From Phenylobacterium sp. (GTDB lineage: Bacteria; Pseudomonadota; Alphaproteobacteria; Caulobacterales; Caulobacteraceae), in the NCBI RefSeq assembly GCF_030651185.1, contig NZ_JAUSCJ010000041.1:1-64000 (forward strand): 64,000 nucleotides of DNA, given 5' to 3'. Of this stretch, positions 41,132 to 49,709 are shown piece by piece. A program made the position numbers and the translations under genes. Below the pieces are notes generated by a model that searched no databases, was not told where the DNA came from, and was given only the letters and a program-made list of their open reading frames with translations. Positions within the stretch are counted from its first letter, which is position 1; each line of letters opens with the position of its first letter.

Positions 41132-41623
41132 ATGAGCACCGACCTGCGCACCGACGCCGAACGCCGGCTGTGGGATGAGATCGAGAAGCACAATACCGGC
41201 ATGCTCGGCGTCACCGGCGGCGCGGCGCACCACACCCAGCCGATGACCGCCTTCGTCGAGCGCAAGACCAACCAGCTCTGGTTCTTCACCCGCACCGACA
41301 CCGACCTGGCGCGCGAGATCGCCGAAGGCAAGACCGCGATGTTCGTGCACCAGCAGAGGGACTTCCAGGCCTGTATCGGCGGTCAGCTGACGCTGCAGCA
41401 CGACACCGACCGCATCAACAAGTACTGGAACGCCGTGGTCGCGGCCTGGTACCCGGACGGCAAGGACGACCCGAAGCTGACCATGCTGTGCCTGGACTGC
41501 GACGACGCCCAGGTCTGGATCAGCGAAGGCGGGCCGGTGAAGTTCGTCTGGGAGATCGCCAAGGCCAACGCCACCCACACAACGCCCAGCGTCGGTAGCT
41601 CGACCAGCGTGAATTTCCACTAG
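41132..41623 (+). CDS. Pyridoxamine 5'-phosphate oxidase-like (FMN split-barrel) protein
   Basis: A 163-residue general-stress-type flavin protein: MLGVTGGAAHHTQPMTAFVE, LWFFTRTDTDLAREI, AMFVHQQRDFQACIGG and WYPDGKDDPKLTMLCLD. The family binds FMN or F420 in a split barrel; the reaction is not determinable. AGGAG lies upstream of the ATG, and a clear intrinsic terminator follows. Confidence 0.85.
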   Translation: MSTDLRTDAERRLWDEIEKHNTGMLGVTGGAAHHTQPMTAFVERKTNQLWFFTRTDTDLAREIAEGKTAMFVHQQRDFQACIGGQLTLQHDTDRINKYWNAVVAAWYPDGKDDPKLTMLCLDCDDAQVWISEGGPVKFVWEIAKANATHTTPSVGSSTSVNFH

Positions 41624-41647
41624 ATCCGCCCGCGCCGTGAGGTTTCG

Positions 41648-41683
41648 CCCCGCCGTCCCGAACGGCGGGGCTTTCTATTTTTC
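41648..41683 (+). terminator. Rho-independent terminator after the FMN split-barrel gene
   Basis: CCCCGCCGTCCC and its partner ACGGCGGGG form a GC stem, followed by CTTTCTATTTTT. It lies 25 bases after the stop codon. Confidence 0.85.
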
Positions 41684-41958
41684 AACCCGGCCCCGCGTTG
41701 TCCCCAAGATGGGGATTTTCAAGGCAACAGAAAGCTCAGAGACGGGGCCTCAAAGCTTCTTAAACAACTCAAGAAACCCGAAATCCACGACCTCTGCGAT
41801 AGACGTCAATGTTGAGCGCGATCTCGGGAATCTTCACTGGCGATCGGCATTTTGATTTTGCTGCCTAGGTTTCAGATTTGTGTCGAGTCCTCGACAGTCC
41901 GGGGCGAAGCGCCTCGATAACTTGCAACCTTCGCTGTTCGGGGACGTTTCCATTCCCC
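41684..41958. other. Intergenic region before the Crp/Fnr gene
   Basis: A 275-base AT-richer region. It holds GAATC (near 41828) and GAGTC (near 41884), which are CcrM-type sites, and no gene that I can support. It presumably contains the promoter of the Crp/Fnr gene. Confidence 0.4.
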
Positions 41959-42675
41959 ATGCAAAGGCTACTCCCCTCCTTGCAAAACCGTCTGCTCACC
42001 GCCCTGCCTTCGGCCGACCACGGGCTTGTCTGGCCCTATCTCACGCCCATCGACCTGGAGCGCGGGCGCCTGCTCTATGACCCGGGCGATCCCATCGACA
42101 CGGTCTATTTTCCCCTCGATGGGGTCATTTCCCTGATGACCCTGATGGAGAACGGGGCGGCCATCGAAAGCGCCACCATCGGCCCCGAGGGCGCCCTGGG
42201 CCTGATGGCCGCGGTGTCGCCGCGCCAGTCGCTGTCGCGGGCCATCGTCCAGACCCCCTGCCGCGCCGTCCGCATCAGCGCGGACCAGCTGCACGAGGCC
42301 TGGGAGAAGAGCCCGGCCATCCGCAAACTCGTGGACAAGCACACCGAGGCCCTGTTTGGCCACGCCATCCAGTCGGTGGCCTGCAACGCCCTGCATTCCG
42401 TCGAGGCGCGCTTCTGCCGCTGGCTGCTCACCTGTCACGACCGCATCTCCACCAACACCGTGGCCCTGACCCAGGAGTTCCTGGCCGACATGCTCGGCGT
42501 GCAGCGCACCACGGTGACAGCCGTGGCGCGCGCTCTGCAGAAGCGGGACTACATCCGCTACCGGCGGGGGATCGTGGATATCATCGACCGGCCCGGGCTC
42601 GAGGCCATGACCTGCGAGTGCTACGGCGTCGTGCGGCGCAACTATGAACGCCTGCTGCCCGGGACGAATTTCTAG
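41959..42675 (+). CDS. Crp/Fnr family transcriptional regulator
   Basis: A 238-residue protein. The N-terminal cyclic-nucleotide-type beta-barrel (LLYDPGDPIDTVYFPLDGVI, ATIGPEGALGLMAAV) is followed by a dimerisation helix and an HTH (LTQEFLADMLGVQRTTVTAV, ARALQKRDYIRYRRGIVDII). No Cys cluster for an iron-sulfur centre is present at the N-terminus, so it is not Fnr itself. The ligand is unknown. ATG 41959 is chosen, as family sequence starts at MQRLLPSL. Its stop overlaps the convergent histidine kinase by CTAG. Confidence 0.85.
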   Translation: MQRLLPSLQNRLLTALPSADHGLVWPYLTPIDLERGRLLYDPGDPIDTVYFPLDGVISLMTLMENGAAIESATIGPEGALGLMAAVSPRQSLSRAIVQTPCRAVRISADQLHEAWEKSPAIRKLVDKHTEALFGHAIQSVACNALHSVEARFCRWLLTCHDRISTNTVALTQEFLADMLGVQRTTVTAVARALQKRDYIRYRRGIVDIIDRPGLEAMTCECYGVVRRNYERLLPGTNF

Positions 42676-43262
42676 AGCGAGAAGATCAGTTTCGCCGTGC
42701 AGCTCGGCTGCGAGGTCAGGGTGAACTCGCCGCGCACCTGGGCGGCCAGGCTGCGGACGAACCACAGTCCGAACCGCTCGCGGGCCTTGGCCGGATCAAA
42801 GCCCTGGCCATCGTCGGTCACCGTCAGGTCGTGGCGGCCGTCGGCCCCCTGGGTCAGGCTGATCTCCACCCGGCCCGGAAGGTCGCCGGGATAGCCGTGG
42901 GCCAGGGCGTTGCCCACCAGTTCCTGGGCGATCAGGGCCAGGGTCGAGGCCGCGGTGTCCGGCGCGATGAGCGGGATGGCGCTGACGCGCACCTCGGCCT
43001 GGCGCGCGGAATGCCGCCGCCGCCAGACGGGGGCCATCTCGACAAGATAGGCGGTGAAATCGACGCCCTGTGGGGTTCGGTGACGCTCCAGGGCGCCCAG
43101 GGAGCCGATGGCGTCAGCCATCCAAAGCAGTTGGCGGCGCGCCTCGAGATCGCCCGCCCGCTGGCTGCGCATCCGGCCAAGCGCCGACATCAGCTGGAAG
43201 GTGTTGGCCATCCGGTGCCGCATCTCGGAGACGGCGCGCCCATCGGTGTTGTCGTCGCTCAT
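42672..43262 (-). CDS. Soluble orphan histidine kinase (HisKA_2-type)
   Basis: A 196-residue kinase core without a sensor domain. The H-box lies at EMRHRMANTFQLMSALGRM, typical of HWE/HisKA_2-type kinases common in alphaproteobacteria. The ATPase domain shows ELVGNALAHGYPG (N box) and VTDDGQGFDPAKA (G1). It may act with a partner protein that supplies sensing. No response regulator is adjacent; the receiver protein at 37646-38020 is one candidate. It is convergent with the Crp/Fnr gene. Confidence 0.8.
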   Translation of the reverse strand: MSDDNTDGRAVSEMRHRMANTFQLMSALGRMRSQRAGDLEARRQLLWMADAIGSLGALERHRTPQGVDFTAYLVEMAPVWRRRHSARQAEVRVSAIPLIAPDTAASTLALIAQELVGNALAHGYPGDLPGRVEISLTQGADGRHDLTVTDDGQGFDPAKARERFGLWFVRSLAAQVRGEFTLTSQPSCTAKLIFSL

Positions 43263-43495
43263 GCAGCCCGCGGCCCCACGCGGTTGACTATCACCGCAAG
43301 TAAAACGCGAGCGTCGGACTCTGTCCGTCGCTCGCGCGACAGACTACGCAAGAAATCGGGCGGCCGCCCACGGAATCAGCGCCTTGCGACGAATCGTCAG
43401 CCTTTTCGGAGCCTCCCCAAAGGCGGGTAGCGCGGGCTGACGCCCCGTGTCGGGCTATCCGGGCCCTTCGCGGTTCCCTGTCACCGGGGCGGAAG

Positions 43496-44569
43496 TCACT
43501 CCAGCCCTCCGCGCTTGTGCTTCATGTGGGCGCGGGCGGCCTTGTGGCGGCCGATCCAGACGCGACGGACCTCGGCGCGGGCCAGGGGGTCGTCCTTCAG
43601 GTCGAGGTGGGCGAGTTCCCGCTGCAGCTTGCCGAAGCTCTTCCAGCGGTCGGGATCCAGCGTCCCGTCCTCAAGGGCGGCGCGGACCGCGCAACCGGGC
43701 TCGGTGCGGTGGGCGCAGTCGCCGAAGCGGCACCGAGCGGCCAGGGCCTCGATGTCGCCGAAGGCCGCGGCGACGCCGGCCTCATTGTCCCACAGCCCCA
43801 GTTCCCGCATGCCCGGCGTGTCCAGCACCAAGCCGCCCGAGGGCAGCAGGATCAGCTCGCGGTGGGTGGTGGTGTGGCGGCCCCGCGCCCCCTCCTCGAT
43901 GATGCCCTGGGTGGCCATCAAGGCCTGGCCGGCCAGGGCATTGACCAGGGTGGACTTGCCCACCCCCGACGAGCCCAGCAGGACGGCGGTCTGGCCGGGA
44001 CCCAGCAGGGCGGCCAGGGCCTCAAGCCCCTGGCCCGTCACCGCCGAGACGGCGTGGACCGGGCAGCCGAAGGCGATGGATTCCACCTCGGCGACGAGGC
44101 GCTCGACGTCCTCGCAGGCGTCGGCCTTGGTGAGCACCACCACCGGCTGGGCGCCGCTTTCCCAGGCCACGGCGAGGTAGCGCTCCAGCCGGCGCAGGCT
44201 GAGGTCGGCGTTGAGGGAGGCGGTCAGCAGGGCGATGTCGACATTGGCCGCCACCGTTTGGGGCGCGACATTGGGGCCGGAGGCCTTGCGAACGAAGACG
44301 CTGGAGCGCGGCAGGACAGCGTGGATGGTGGCCGCCCCCTCGGCGGGCCGCGCAGCGCAGGCCACCCAGTCGCCGGCCACGGGATAGCCGCCCTCGCTGG
44401 CCTCATGGGCGAGCTTGCCCGACAGTTCGGCGGCGAGGTCGCCGCCCTCGGTGGCGAGGCGATAGAGGCCGCGCTGCTGCACGGTGACCCGGCCGGGGAC
44501 GAGGCCACGGTCGGCATAGGCTTGGAATTGGCTCTGGAGCTTTTCGCTCCAACCATAGGACTTGAGCAA
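43496..44569 (-). CDS. rsgA: Ribosome small-subunit-dependent GTPase RsgA
   Basis: A 357-residue circularly permuted GTPase used in 30S subunit maturation. An N-terminal OB fold (YPVAGDWVACAARPAEGAAT) precedes the GTPase motifs in permuted order: VVLTKADACED (G4), VSAVTGQG (G5), LLGSSGVGKSTLVNAL (G1) and LDTPGMREL (G3). The C-terminal zinc site is CRFGDCAHRTEPGCAV. The start reads as TTG (44569), giving MLKSYGWSEKLQ, which fits family N-termini. A 17-codon frame with a strong ribosome site lies about 65 bases upstream. Confidence 0.9.
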   Translation of the reverse strand: MLKSYGWSEKLQSQFQAYADRGLVPGRVTVQQRGLYRLATEGGDLAAELSGKLAHEASEGGYPVAGDWVACAARPAEGAATIHAVLPRSSVFVRKASGPNVAPQTVAANVDIALLTASLNADLSLRRLERYLAVAWESGAQPVVVLTKADACEDVERLVAEVESIAFGCPVHAVSAVTGQGLEALAALLGPGQTAVLLGSSGVGKSTLVNALAGQALMATQGIIEEGARGRHTTTHRELILLPSGGLVLDTPGMRELGLWDNEAGVAAAFGDIEALAARCRFGDCAHRTEPGCAVRAALEDGTLDPDRWKSFGKLQRELAHLDLKDDPLARAEVRRVWIGRHKAARAHMKHKRGGLE

Positions 44570-44878
44570 TGGGATGATCCGTCGATCGAAAGGGACGTCT
44601 GAGCGCCCGGCCGACGGAGGAAATCTAAGGTATCAGGATACCCGGTCGGCGGCGCGGCGAAGGGAGGTCGGGATGAGCACAGTCATGGCGAAACCCTCCT
44701 TTCGAGGCGTATTGTCGACGGGACAAAGGTAGGCACGGGACTATGCAGGGTCAAGTCGCAGCCAAAACCCACGTCGTCATCCCGGCCGTAGCGCAGCGAA
44801 GAGCCGGGACCCAGGGGCCGTGCGCACCGCCCCTGGGTCCCGGATCGGCCTATCGGCCGTCCGGGATGACGGCGTAAG
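44570..44878. other. Intergenic region upstream of rsgA with mini-ORF and palindromic repeat
   Basis: Contains an inverted repeat around 44657-44706 (CGAAGGGAGG with CCCTCCTTTCG), a 17-codon frame on the minus strand (44633-44686: MTVLIPTSLRRAADRVS) preceded by AAGGAGGG, and a palindromic repeat at 44776-44870. No larger gene is visible. Confidence 0.5.
44776..44870. repeat. Palindromic repeat with GTCATCCCGG ends
   Basis: GTCATCCCGG at the left and CCGGGATGAC at the right enclose inner arms GGGACCCAGGGG and CCCCTGGGTCCC. It is a REP-like element of 95 bases lying downstream of the asnC-type gene stop. Confidence 0.75.
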
Positions 44879-45340
44879 TTACAGCGGCAGCGCCGTGGTG
44901 AACTTGATCTGCTCCATGGCGAAGGAGGAGGAGACGTCGCCCAGTTCGGCCGTGGCGATCAGGCGCTTGTAGAAGCGGTCATAGGCGCCGATGTCGCGAA
45001 CCACGACCTTGAGCAGATAGTCGGTCTCGCCGCTCATCCGGTAGAACTCGACGACCTCGGGCAGGGCCGAGGCGCCCTTGGCGAAGGCCGCCAGCCAGGC
45101 CTCGTCATGGCGGGCGGTGCGGATGGAGACGAAGACCACCAGGCCGAGGTCCAGCTTCTCGCGGTCCAGCAGGGCGACCCGGCGCTCGATGACGCCCTCG
45201 TCGGTGAGGCGCTTCACCCGCTTCCAGCAGGGCGTCTGGGACAGGCCGACGATCTGGGCCAGGTCGGCGATGGAGAGGGTGGCGTCGGCCTGCAGCTCCC
45301 GCAGGATACGGCGGTCGATCGGATCGAGACCATCGCTCAT
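44879..45340 (-). CDS. Lrp/AsnC family transcriptional regulator
   Basis: A 153-residue regulator: LDPIDRRILRELQADATLSI, then ADLAQIVGLSQTPCWKRVKR (HTH), and a C-terminal RAM effector domain (VVEFYRMSGETDYLLKVVVR) that binds amino acids. The ATG at 45340 is chosen; a longer in-frame start (45403) is outside the family pattern. It is divergent from the DUF6356 gene and may control it or itself. The effector is unknown. Confidence 0.85.
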   Translation of the reverse strand: MSDGLDPIDRRILRELQADATLSIADLAQIVGLSQTPCWKRVKRLTDEGVIERRVALLDREKLDLGLVVFVSIRTARHDEAWLAAFAKGASALPEVVEFYRMSGETDYLLKVVVRDIGAYDRFYKRLIATAELGDVSSSFAMEQIKFTTALPL

Positions 45341-45454
45341 GTGAAATGTCCATTGGAGAGAATATTTTTCTCTTATGTCCGAGTTTGTCAGCGAAATCGA
45401 CAATGACCCTCTCTAGGACGCGACGCATCCTGTCTTCACAAGCAGGGGCCAGCC

Positions 45455-45691
45455 ATGATCGAGACCTTCACCAGACACCCGCATCAGGTCGGCGAGACCT
45501 ATGGCGAGCACATGGGGGCCGCGGCCGGATTCGGCGTAACCCTGATCGCGGCAGGGATGGCCTGCGTGATCCACGCCGTCTTCCCATTCCTGTTCGAGAA
45601 GACCGCCAGCCACTGTGTGGCGCGGCTGCATGGGACCATGTCGCTGCGGGGGCGGCTGCCGCGGCATGATGAGACGGTGGTGCAGATATGA
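45455..45691 (+). CDS. DUF6356 family small membrane protein (78 aa)
   Basis: A 78-residue protein: TFTRHPHQVGETYGEHMGAA, a membrane helix (FGVTLIAAGMACVIHAVFPF), then LFEKTASHCVARLHG. The conserved HP-x-x-GE-T-Y-x-EH pattern and one TM are typical of DUF6356. Function unknown. It is divergent from the AsnC-type regulator. Confidence 0.75.
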   Translation: MIETFTRHPHQVGETYGEHMGAAAGFGVTLIAAGMACVIHAVFPFLFEKTASHCVARLHGTMSLRGRLPRHDETVVQI

Positions 45692-45699
45692 CGAGTGAT

Positions 45700-45722
45700 C
45701 CTTCTCCCCTTGCGGGAGAAGG
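45700..45722. repeat. Solo arm of R2 repeat
   Basis: CCTTCTCCCCTTGCGGGAGA and the following AGG form a hairpin identical to the left end of the 14002-14161 element. The preceding GAGTGAT also precedes the 56984 copy. It lies between two convergent genes, so it may act as a terminator. Confidence 0.8.
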
Positions 45723-45724
45723 AC

Positions 45725-46108
45725 TCAGAGGTTCGGTTCGATCAGGTCCCAGCGGTTGCCGTAGAGATCCTGGAACACCACCACGGTTCCGTAGGGCTCG
45801 GCGCGGGGCGCCTCGAGGAAGGTGACGCCGGCGGCCGTCATCCGGGCGTGGTCGCGGGCGAAGTCGTCGGTGTGCAGGAAGCCCATCACCCGGCCGCCGG
45901 TCTGGTGGCCGACGCTGGCCACCTGGGCCGCGCCGGAGGCCTGGGCCAGCAGCAGGCCCGCCCCGCCCCCAGACGGCGTCACCACCACCCAGCGCTTGCC
46001 GCCGCCCATGTCGGTGTCTTGCGCGAGGGTGAAGCCGAGGCCGTGGACGTAGAAGTCGAGGGCGTCGTCATAGTCGGCGACGACGAGGGTGGTGAGGGCG
46101 ATGCGCAT
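45725..46108 (-). CDS. VOC (glyoxalase/bleomycin resistance) family protein
   Basis: A 127-residue single VOC protein: ALTTLVVADYDDALDFYVHG, WVVVTPSGGGAGLLLAQASG, VGHQTGGRVMGFLHTDDF and VVVFQDLYGNRWDLIEPN. The terminal Glu of IEPN and the internal His residues are candidate metal ligands. The substrate is unknown. The ATG at 46108 is chosen, since the frame upstream overlaps the TonB receptor end without family sequence. Confidence 0.85.
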   Translation of the reverse strand: MRIALTTLVVADYDDALDFYVHGLGFTLAQDTDMGGGKRWVVVTPSGGGAGLLLAQASGAAQVASVGHQTGGRVMGFLHTDDFARDHARMTAAGVTFLEAPRAEPYGTVVVFQDLYGNRWDLIEPNL

Positions 46109-46136
46109 GGCCCCGCTTAGCGCACCGCCCCGCCGC

Positions 46137-48848
46137 CTAGAACCCCTTGGTGATCGCGATCCCGTAGATGCGGGGATCGAGCAGGAAGAGGCTGCGGGTC
46201 GAGCCCAGGTTCTCGTCGGCGATGTCAAAGCCGACGATGGTGTCCTCATCCATGGCGTTCTTCACAAACATCTGGAACGTCAGGTCGATGTCCGGATTGG
46301 TGACGATCAGGCTGGCGTTGAGGTTGTCCCAGGCCTGGATGCGGTCGAAGGCGGCGTTGTTGTAGCGCATGAAGCTCTCGGTCTGGCGGTAGTAGTCGCC
46401 CCGCAGGGTGACGTTCCAGCCATTCTCCAGCTCCCACCTGTATTGCGCGCCGAGCGACATCGTCCATTTCGGCGCATTGGGCAGCTCGTTGCCCTTCAGG
46501 TTCTGGCGCACCCCCTCGCCGGCCCCGCTGGTGTAGAGCGAGACGTTGGAGCCGTAGCTGTACATCCCCGCTGACAGGGCCGCCGCCGCGGCCGGGGTAT
46601 TGCCCGCCGCCACCAGACCCGCCGTCACCGAGGCGGGACCGGAGCAGACCCGGTTGGCCAGGGTCGCGGCCCCGCCGGGAACGGCCAGGATCGCCGCCAC
46701 GCCAGTCGCCCGCACCACACAGCCGCCGCTGGTGGAGTTGCCGTAGATGTAGGTGCTGTCGCCGCGCGTGCGGTCAAAGGTGTCGACCACCACACCCTGC
46801 TCGACCTGAGTGTCGAGGTAGCCGATATTGGCGTTGAGCTTCAGGTTCTCGACCGGGCTCCAGACGGTCTCCAGTTCGAGCCCCTTGATCTTGGCGTCGA
46901 TGTTCTCGTTGTAGACTGACCGGTTCACGCTGCGGCCGATCTGGTAGCCCTTATAGTCATAGGAAAACGCCGTCAGGTTCAGCAGCAGCTGGCCATCCAT
47001 CAGGGTGTTCTTCACCCCGACCTCCAGGGCGTTGACGAACTCCGGCGCATAGCTGGCGTTGAGGCCCAGGGCCACGACGCCGGGAGGATTGAAGCCACCG
47101 CCCTTGTAGCCTTTCGAATAGGAGGCATAGACCAGGGTGTCGTCGGTGAAGGGCAGGTCGGGCTTCCAGTCGACATTGAACCGGCCCGTGGTCTCCTTGA
47201 ACTGCACCGTCTGCTCGGCGGTGTAGACCGGGCCGCGGCCCGGGGTGAACAGGGTCGAGCCGGAGCCCCGGGTCCACTTCTTGTCGTCGGTGTAGCGTAG
47301 GCCAAGGGTGGCCCGCAGGGTGTCGGTGGCTTGCCAGTAGACCTCACCAAACACGGCCTTGGACTTGAGTTTGTACTCGGTCCGACTGACGAAATAGTTG
47401 TGTCCCGTGAAGTCGGGCTCCCGCAGCGGATCGATGTAGCCGCTGGGGACCAGAACCCTCAGCGCCGCCGTCGCCGCATTGGTGGCGACATAGGTGATGC
47501 TCATGGCGTCATAGTCGAGATAGATGCCGCCGACATTGAAGTTCAGCGGGCCGTCGAAGTTCGACTGCAGACGCAGTTCCTGGGTCACCTGCTCGTTGTG
47601 GCCGACCCCGCCGGACTCACTCTGCAGCCGGTCGGTGGCGCCGAACTGAGGATCGTTGAGGACGCCGCCCGGCGAGAAGGGGGTGACCCCGAAGGCCACG
47701 GAGGAATAGCCGCCCGTGGAGTCGCCGCGGGAATAGTTCTCGTTCTCGTTATAGCTGGTGAGCGAGGTGAAGGTCAGGCCGGGCGTCAGGTCCCATTCCA
47801 CATTTAACTCGTAGAGGTCAGTGCGGGGCCGATAGATCGGCTGACCCACCACCTCCACCTCCCGCAGGTCGCGGGAGATGCTCTTGCCCAGGAAGGAGTC
47901 CAGCGGCTGCAGGCCGATCTGGCGGGCGATGATGCCGGAGAAGGTGGAGAGCTGATTGGTGGTTCCGTAGGCGTTCGGGTCATAGACAGAGGCCGCCAGG
48001 CAGCCCTGGGTCAACCCCGCCTTGGCCGCGCCGGTCGCCACGCCGAGCACCGAGGTGGGTCCGGGATCCTTGACGCAGAGCTGCTTGCGCGCGCCGCGAC
48101 TATCGTCCTCGGCGAAACTCTCCCACAGCAGGAAGCTCCGCAGGTTGTCGGTGGGATTGAAGGACAGGGTCACCCGGCCGGCCCAGATGTCGCGGCTGTC
48201 GATGTCCTGGCCGTTCAGGCTGTTGGTGGTGTAGCCGTCCCGCTGGAGGGCGAAGCCGGCGGCGCGCAGGGCGAACTTCTCCCCCAGGGGAAGGTTGATG
48301 TAGCCCTGATACTTCAAGGAGTTGTAGTTCCCGAACTCCGCCGTCAGCGAGCCGCTGCGCTGGTCATTGGGCTTGTTGGAGATGATGTTCACCACCCCGC
48401 CGGTGGCGTTGCGGCCGTAGAGGGTGCCCTGCGGGCCGCGCAGCACCTCCACCCGCTCCACATCGTAGAACTCGGCGTCGGCGATGCGGTTGGCGGTGAG
48501 GGGCACGTTGTTCTCGTGGATGCCCACCCCGTCATCGCCCGACAGGGACACCAGCTGAGCCCCCACCCCGCGGATCTGGAAGTTGGTGCGTAGGGCGCGA
48601 CGGGTGAAGGTCAGGTTGGGCACCGACTGAACAAGATTGCCCGCGCCGTCGATGCCCTGGGCCTTGAGCGCCTGCTCGCTGAAGGCTGAAACCGCGATCG
48701 GCACGTCCTGGACCGACTCCTCCCGTTTCTGGGCGGTGACGATCAGTTCGTCGACCAGACTGCCCTTGGCCTCTTGGGCGAGCGCCACCTGCGGCAAGCC
48801 CAGAACCAGGGCGAGCGCGGTCGCCGACAGCATCAGTCGCTGAGTCAT
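46137..48848 (-). CDS. TonB-dependent outer-membrane receptor (903 aa)
   Basis: A 903-residue receptor. Signal peptide (LSATALALVLGLPQVALAQ), TonB-box-like LVDELIVTAQKREES, plug domain (RVEVLRGPQGTLYGRNATGG, VVNIISNKPN), then a 22-strand-type barrel ending in an aromatic residue (ITKGF). This is the large iron-complex/hydrophobe receptor group common in sphingomonads and Caulobacterales; cargo could be siderophore, polysaccharide, or a hydrophobic substrate for the nearby P450 enzymes (inference). Palindromes lie in its upstream region. It is the only member of its class in the window. Confidence 0.9.
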   Translation of the reverse strand: MTQRLMLSATALALVLGLPQVALAQEAKGSLVDELIVTAQKREESVQDVPIAVSAFSEQALKAQGIDGAGNLVQSVPNLTFTRRALRTNFQIRGVGAQLVSLSGDDGVGIHENNVPLTANRIADAEFYDVERVEVLRGPQGTLYGRNATGGVVNIISNKPNDQRSGSLTAEFGNYNSLKYQGYINLPLGEKFALRAAGFALQRDGYTTNSLNGQDIDSRDIWAGRVTLSFNPTDNLRSFLLWESFAEDDSRGARKQLCVKDPGPTSVLGVATGAAKAGLTQGCLAASVYDPNAYGTTNQLSTFSGIIARQIGLQPLDSFLGKSISRDLREVEVVGQPIYRPRTDLYELNVEWDLTPGLTFTSLTSYNENENYSRGDSTGGYSSVAFGVTPFSPGGVLNDPQFGATDRLQSESGGVGHNEQVTQELRLQSNFDGPLNFNVGGIYLDYDAMSITYVATNAATAALRVLVPSGYIDPLREPDFTGHNYFVSRTEYKLKSKAVFGEVYWQATDTLRATLGLRYTDDKKWTRGSGSTLFTPGRGPVYTAEQTVQFKETTGRFNVDWKPDLPFTDDTLVYASYSKGYKGGGFNPPGVVALGLNASYAPEFVNALEVGVKNTLMDGQLLLNLTAFSYDYKGYQIGRSVNRSVYNENIDAKIKGLELETVWSPVENLKLNANIGYLDTQVEQGVVVDTFDRTRGDSTYIYGNSTSGGCVVRATGVAAILAVPGGAATLANRVCSGPASVTAGLVAAGNTPAAAAALSAGMYSYGSNVSLYTSGAGEGVRQNLKGNELPNAPKWTMSLGAQYRWELENGWNVTLRGDYYRQTESFMRYNNAAFDRIQAWDNLNASLIVTNPDIDLTFQMFVKNAMDEDTIVGFDIADENLGSTRSLFLLDPRIYGIAITKGF

Positions 48849-48959
48849 GTCATCCTCCCAAGAACGTCCGGTGGCCGGACGCCATCCCTGCGGAGCCTCA
48901 TCGGGGGACCCCTTGAGTTGACGCTAGGTCCGCACGGCGGAGCTCGTCAACTGGTCACG

Positions 48960-49050
48960 TAACATCGTGATGTTGCCAAATTGTATTTTAATAACAAATA
49001 GATAACCCATATTCGTCCGCTCTCGGACGGAATATTCCGGAGCGCTCCGT
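48960..49050. promoter_or_regulatory. Palindromes upstream of the TonB receptor
   Basis: Three dyads lie in an AT-rich stretch: AACATC-GT-GATGTT (48961-48974), CGGAATATTCCG (49028-49039) and GGAGCGCTCC (49039-49048). They are candidate operators, perhaps for the neighbouring TetR protein. No binding evidence exists. Confidence 0.4.
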
Positions 49051-49096
49051 AGGCCGATTCTGACGAACGCCGTTCGGATCGCGCGGGCGCGAAACC

Positions 49097-49684
49097 TCAG
49101 TCGGCGAAGCGCGGCGACAGCAGGAAGCCGAAGCCTGAGATCACCTTGGCCACCAGGCGGCCCGCCGCGCCTGGATCCTCGTCGCCCTGCATCAGGACCG
49201 CCGAGGCGATGCCGCGCCCCAGCACCCAGATGGTGAGCGAGACCTCCTCCACGCGTTCGGGCGGCACCCGGCCGTCGCCCTCGAAGGCGCTCTGGAACAC
49301 CGCGAACGCCGCCCGTTCGGCGGCCCGCACCGCATCGTTGGCGGCGAGCGCCTGCTCGGTCTGCATCAGGGCGTAGAGTTGCGGGTTGCGATGGATGAAG
49401 GTGAGGAAGGCCCGCGAGGCCGCGTCGATGCGGTGGGGGAATTTCCCGCTGGCCATGGCCTGGTCGATGGCGCGGGCCAACTCCTCCCAGCCCTCGATGG
49501 CCAGGGCCGCCAGCAGGGCGTTCTTGTCGGCGAAGTGGTGGTAGAGGGTGGCCACGCCGCTGCGCACCTCGGCGGCGATGGCGCGCAGATGCAGGCCGTC
49601 GACCCCGCCCGCCTCCAGCAGCCCGCGCGCCGCGTCCAGGGCGCGGCGGCGCAGGGTCCCCATCACCTTCAGCTCTTCGGCCAC
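49097..49684 (-). CDS. TetR family transcriptional regulator
   Basis: A 195-residue repressor: N-terminal HTH (RALDAARGLLEAGGVDGLHL, RAIAAEVRSGVATLYHHFAD, KNALLAALAIEGWEEL) and a helical ligand domain with FLTFIHRNPQLYALMQ. The GTG at 49684 is favoured because GGGAGGA lies six bases upstream; the ATG at 49663 would remove seven residues. It lies between the P450 gene and the TonB receptor gene, all on the same strand, and may regulate either. Confidence 0.85.
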   Translation of the reverse strand: MAEELKVMGTLRRRALDAARGLLEAGGVDGLHLRAIAAEVRSGVATLYHHFADKNALLAALAIEGWEELARAIDQAMASGKFPHRIDAASRAFLTFIHRNPQLYALMQTEQALAANDAVRAAERAAFAVFQSAFEGDGRVPPERVEEVSLTIWVLGRGIASAVLMQGDEDPGAAGRLVAKVISGFGFLLSPRFAD

Positions 49685-49709
49685 GGCGTCCTCCCGCCGG
49701 GAGTGTGGC

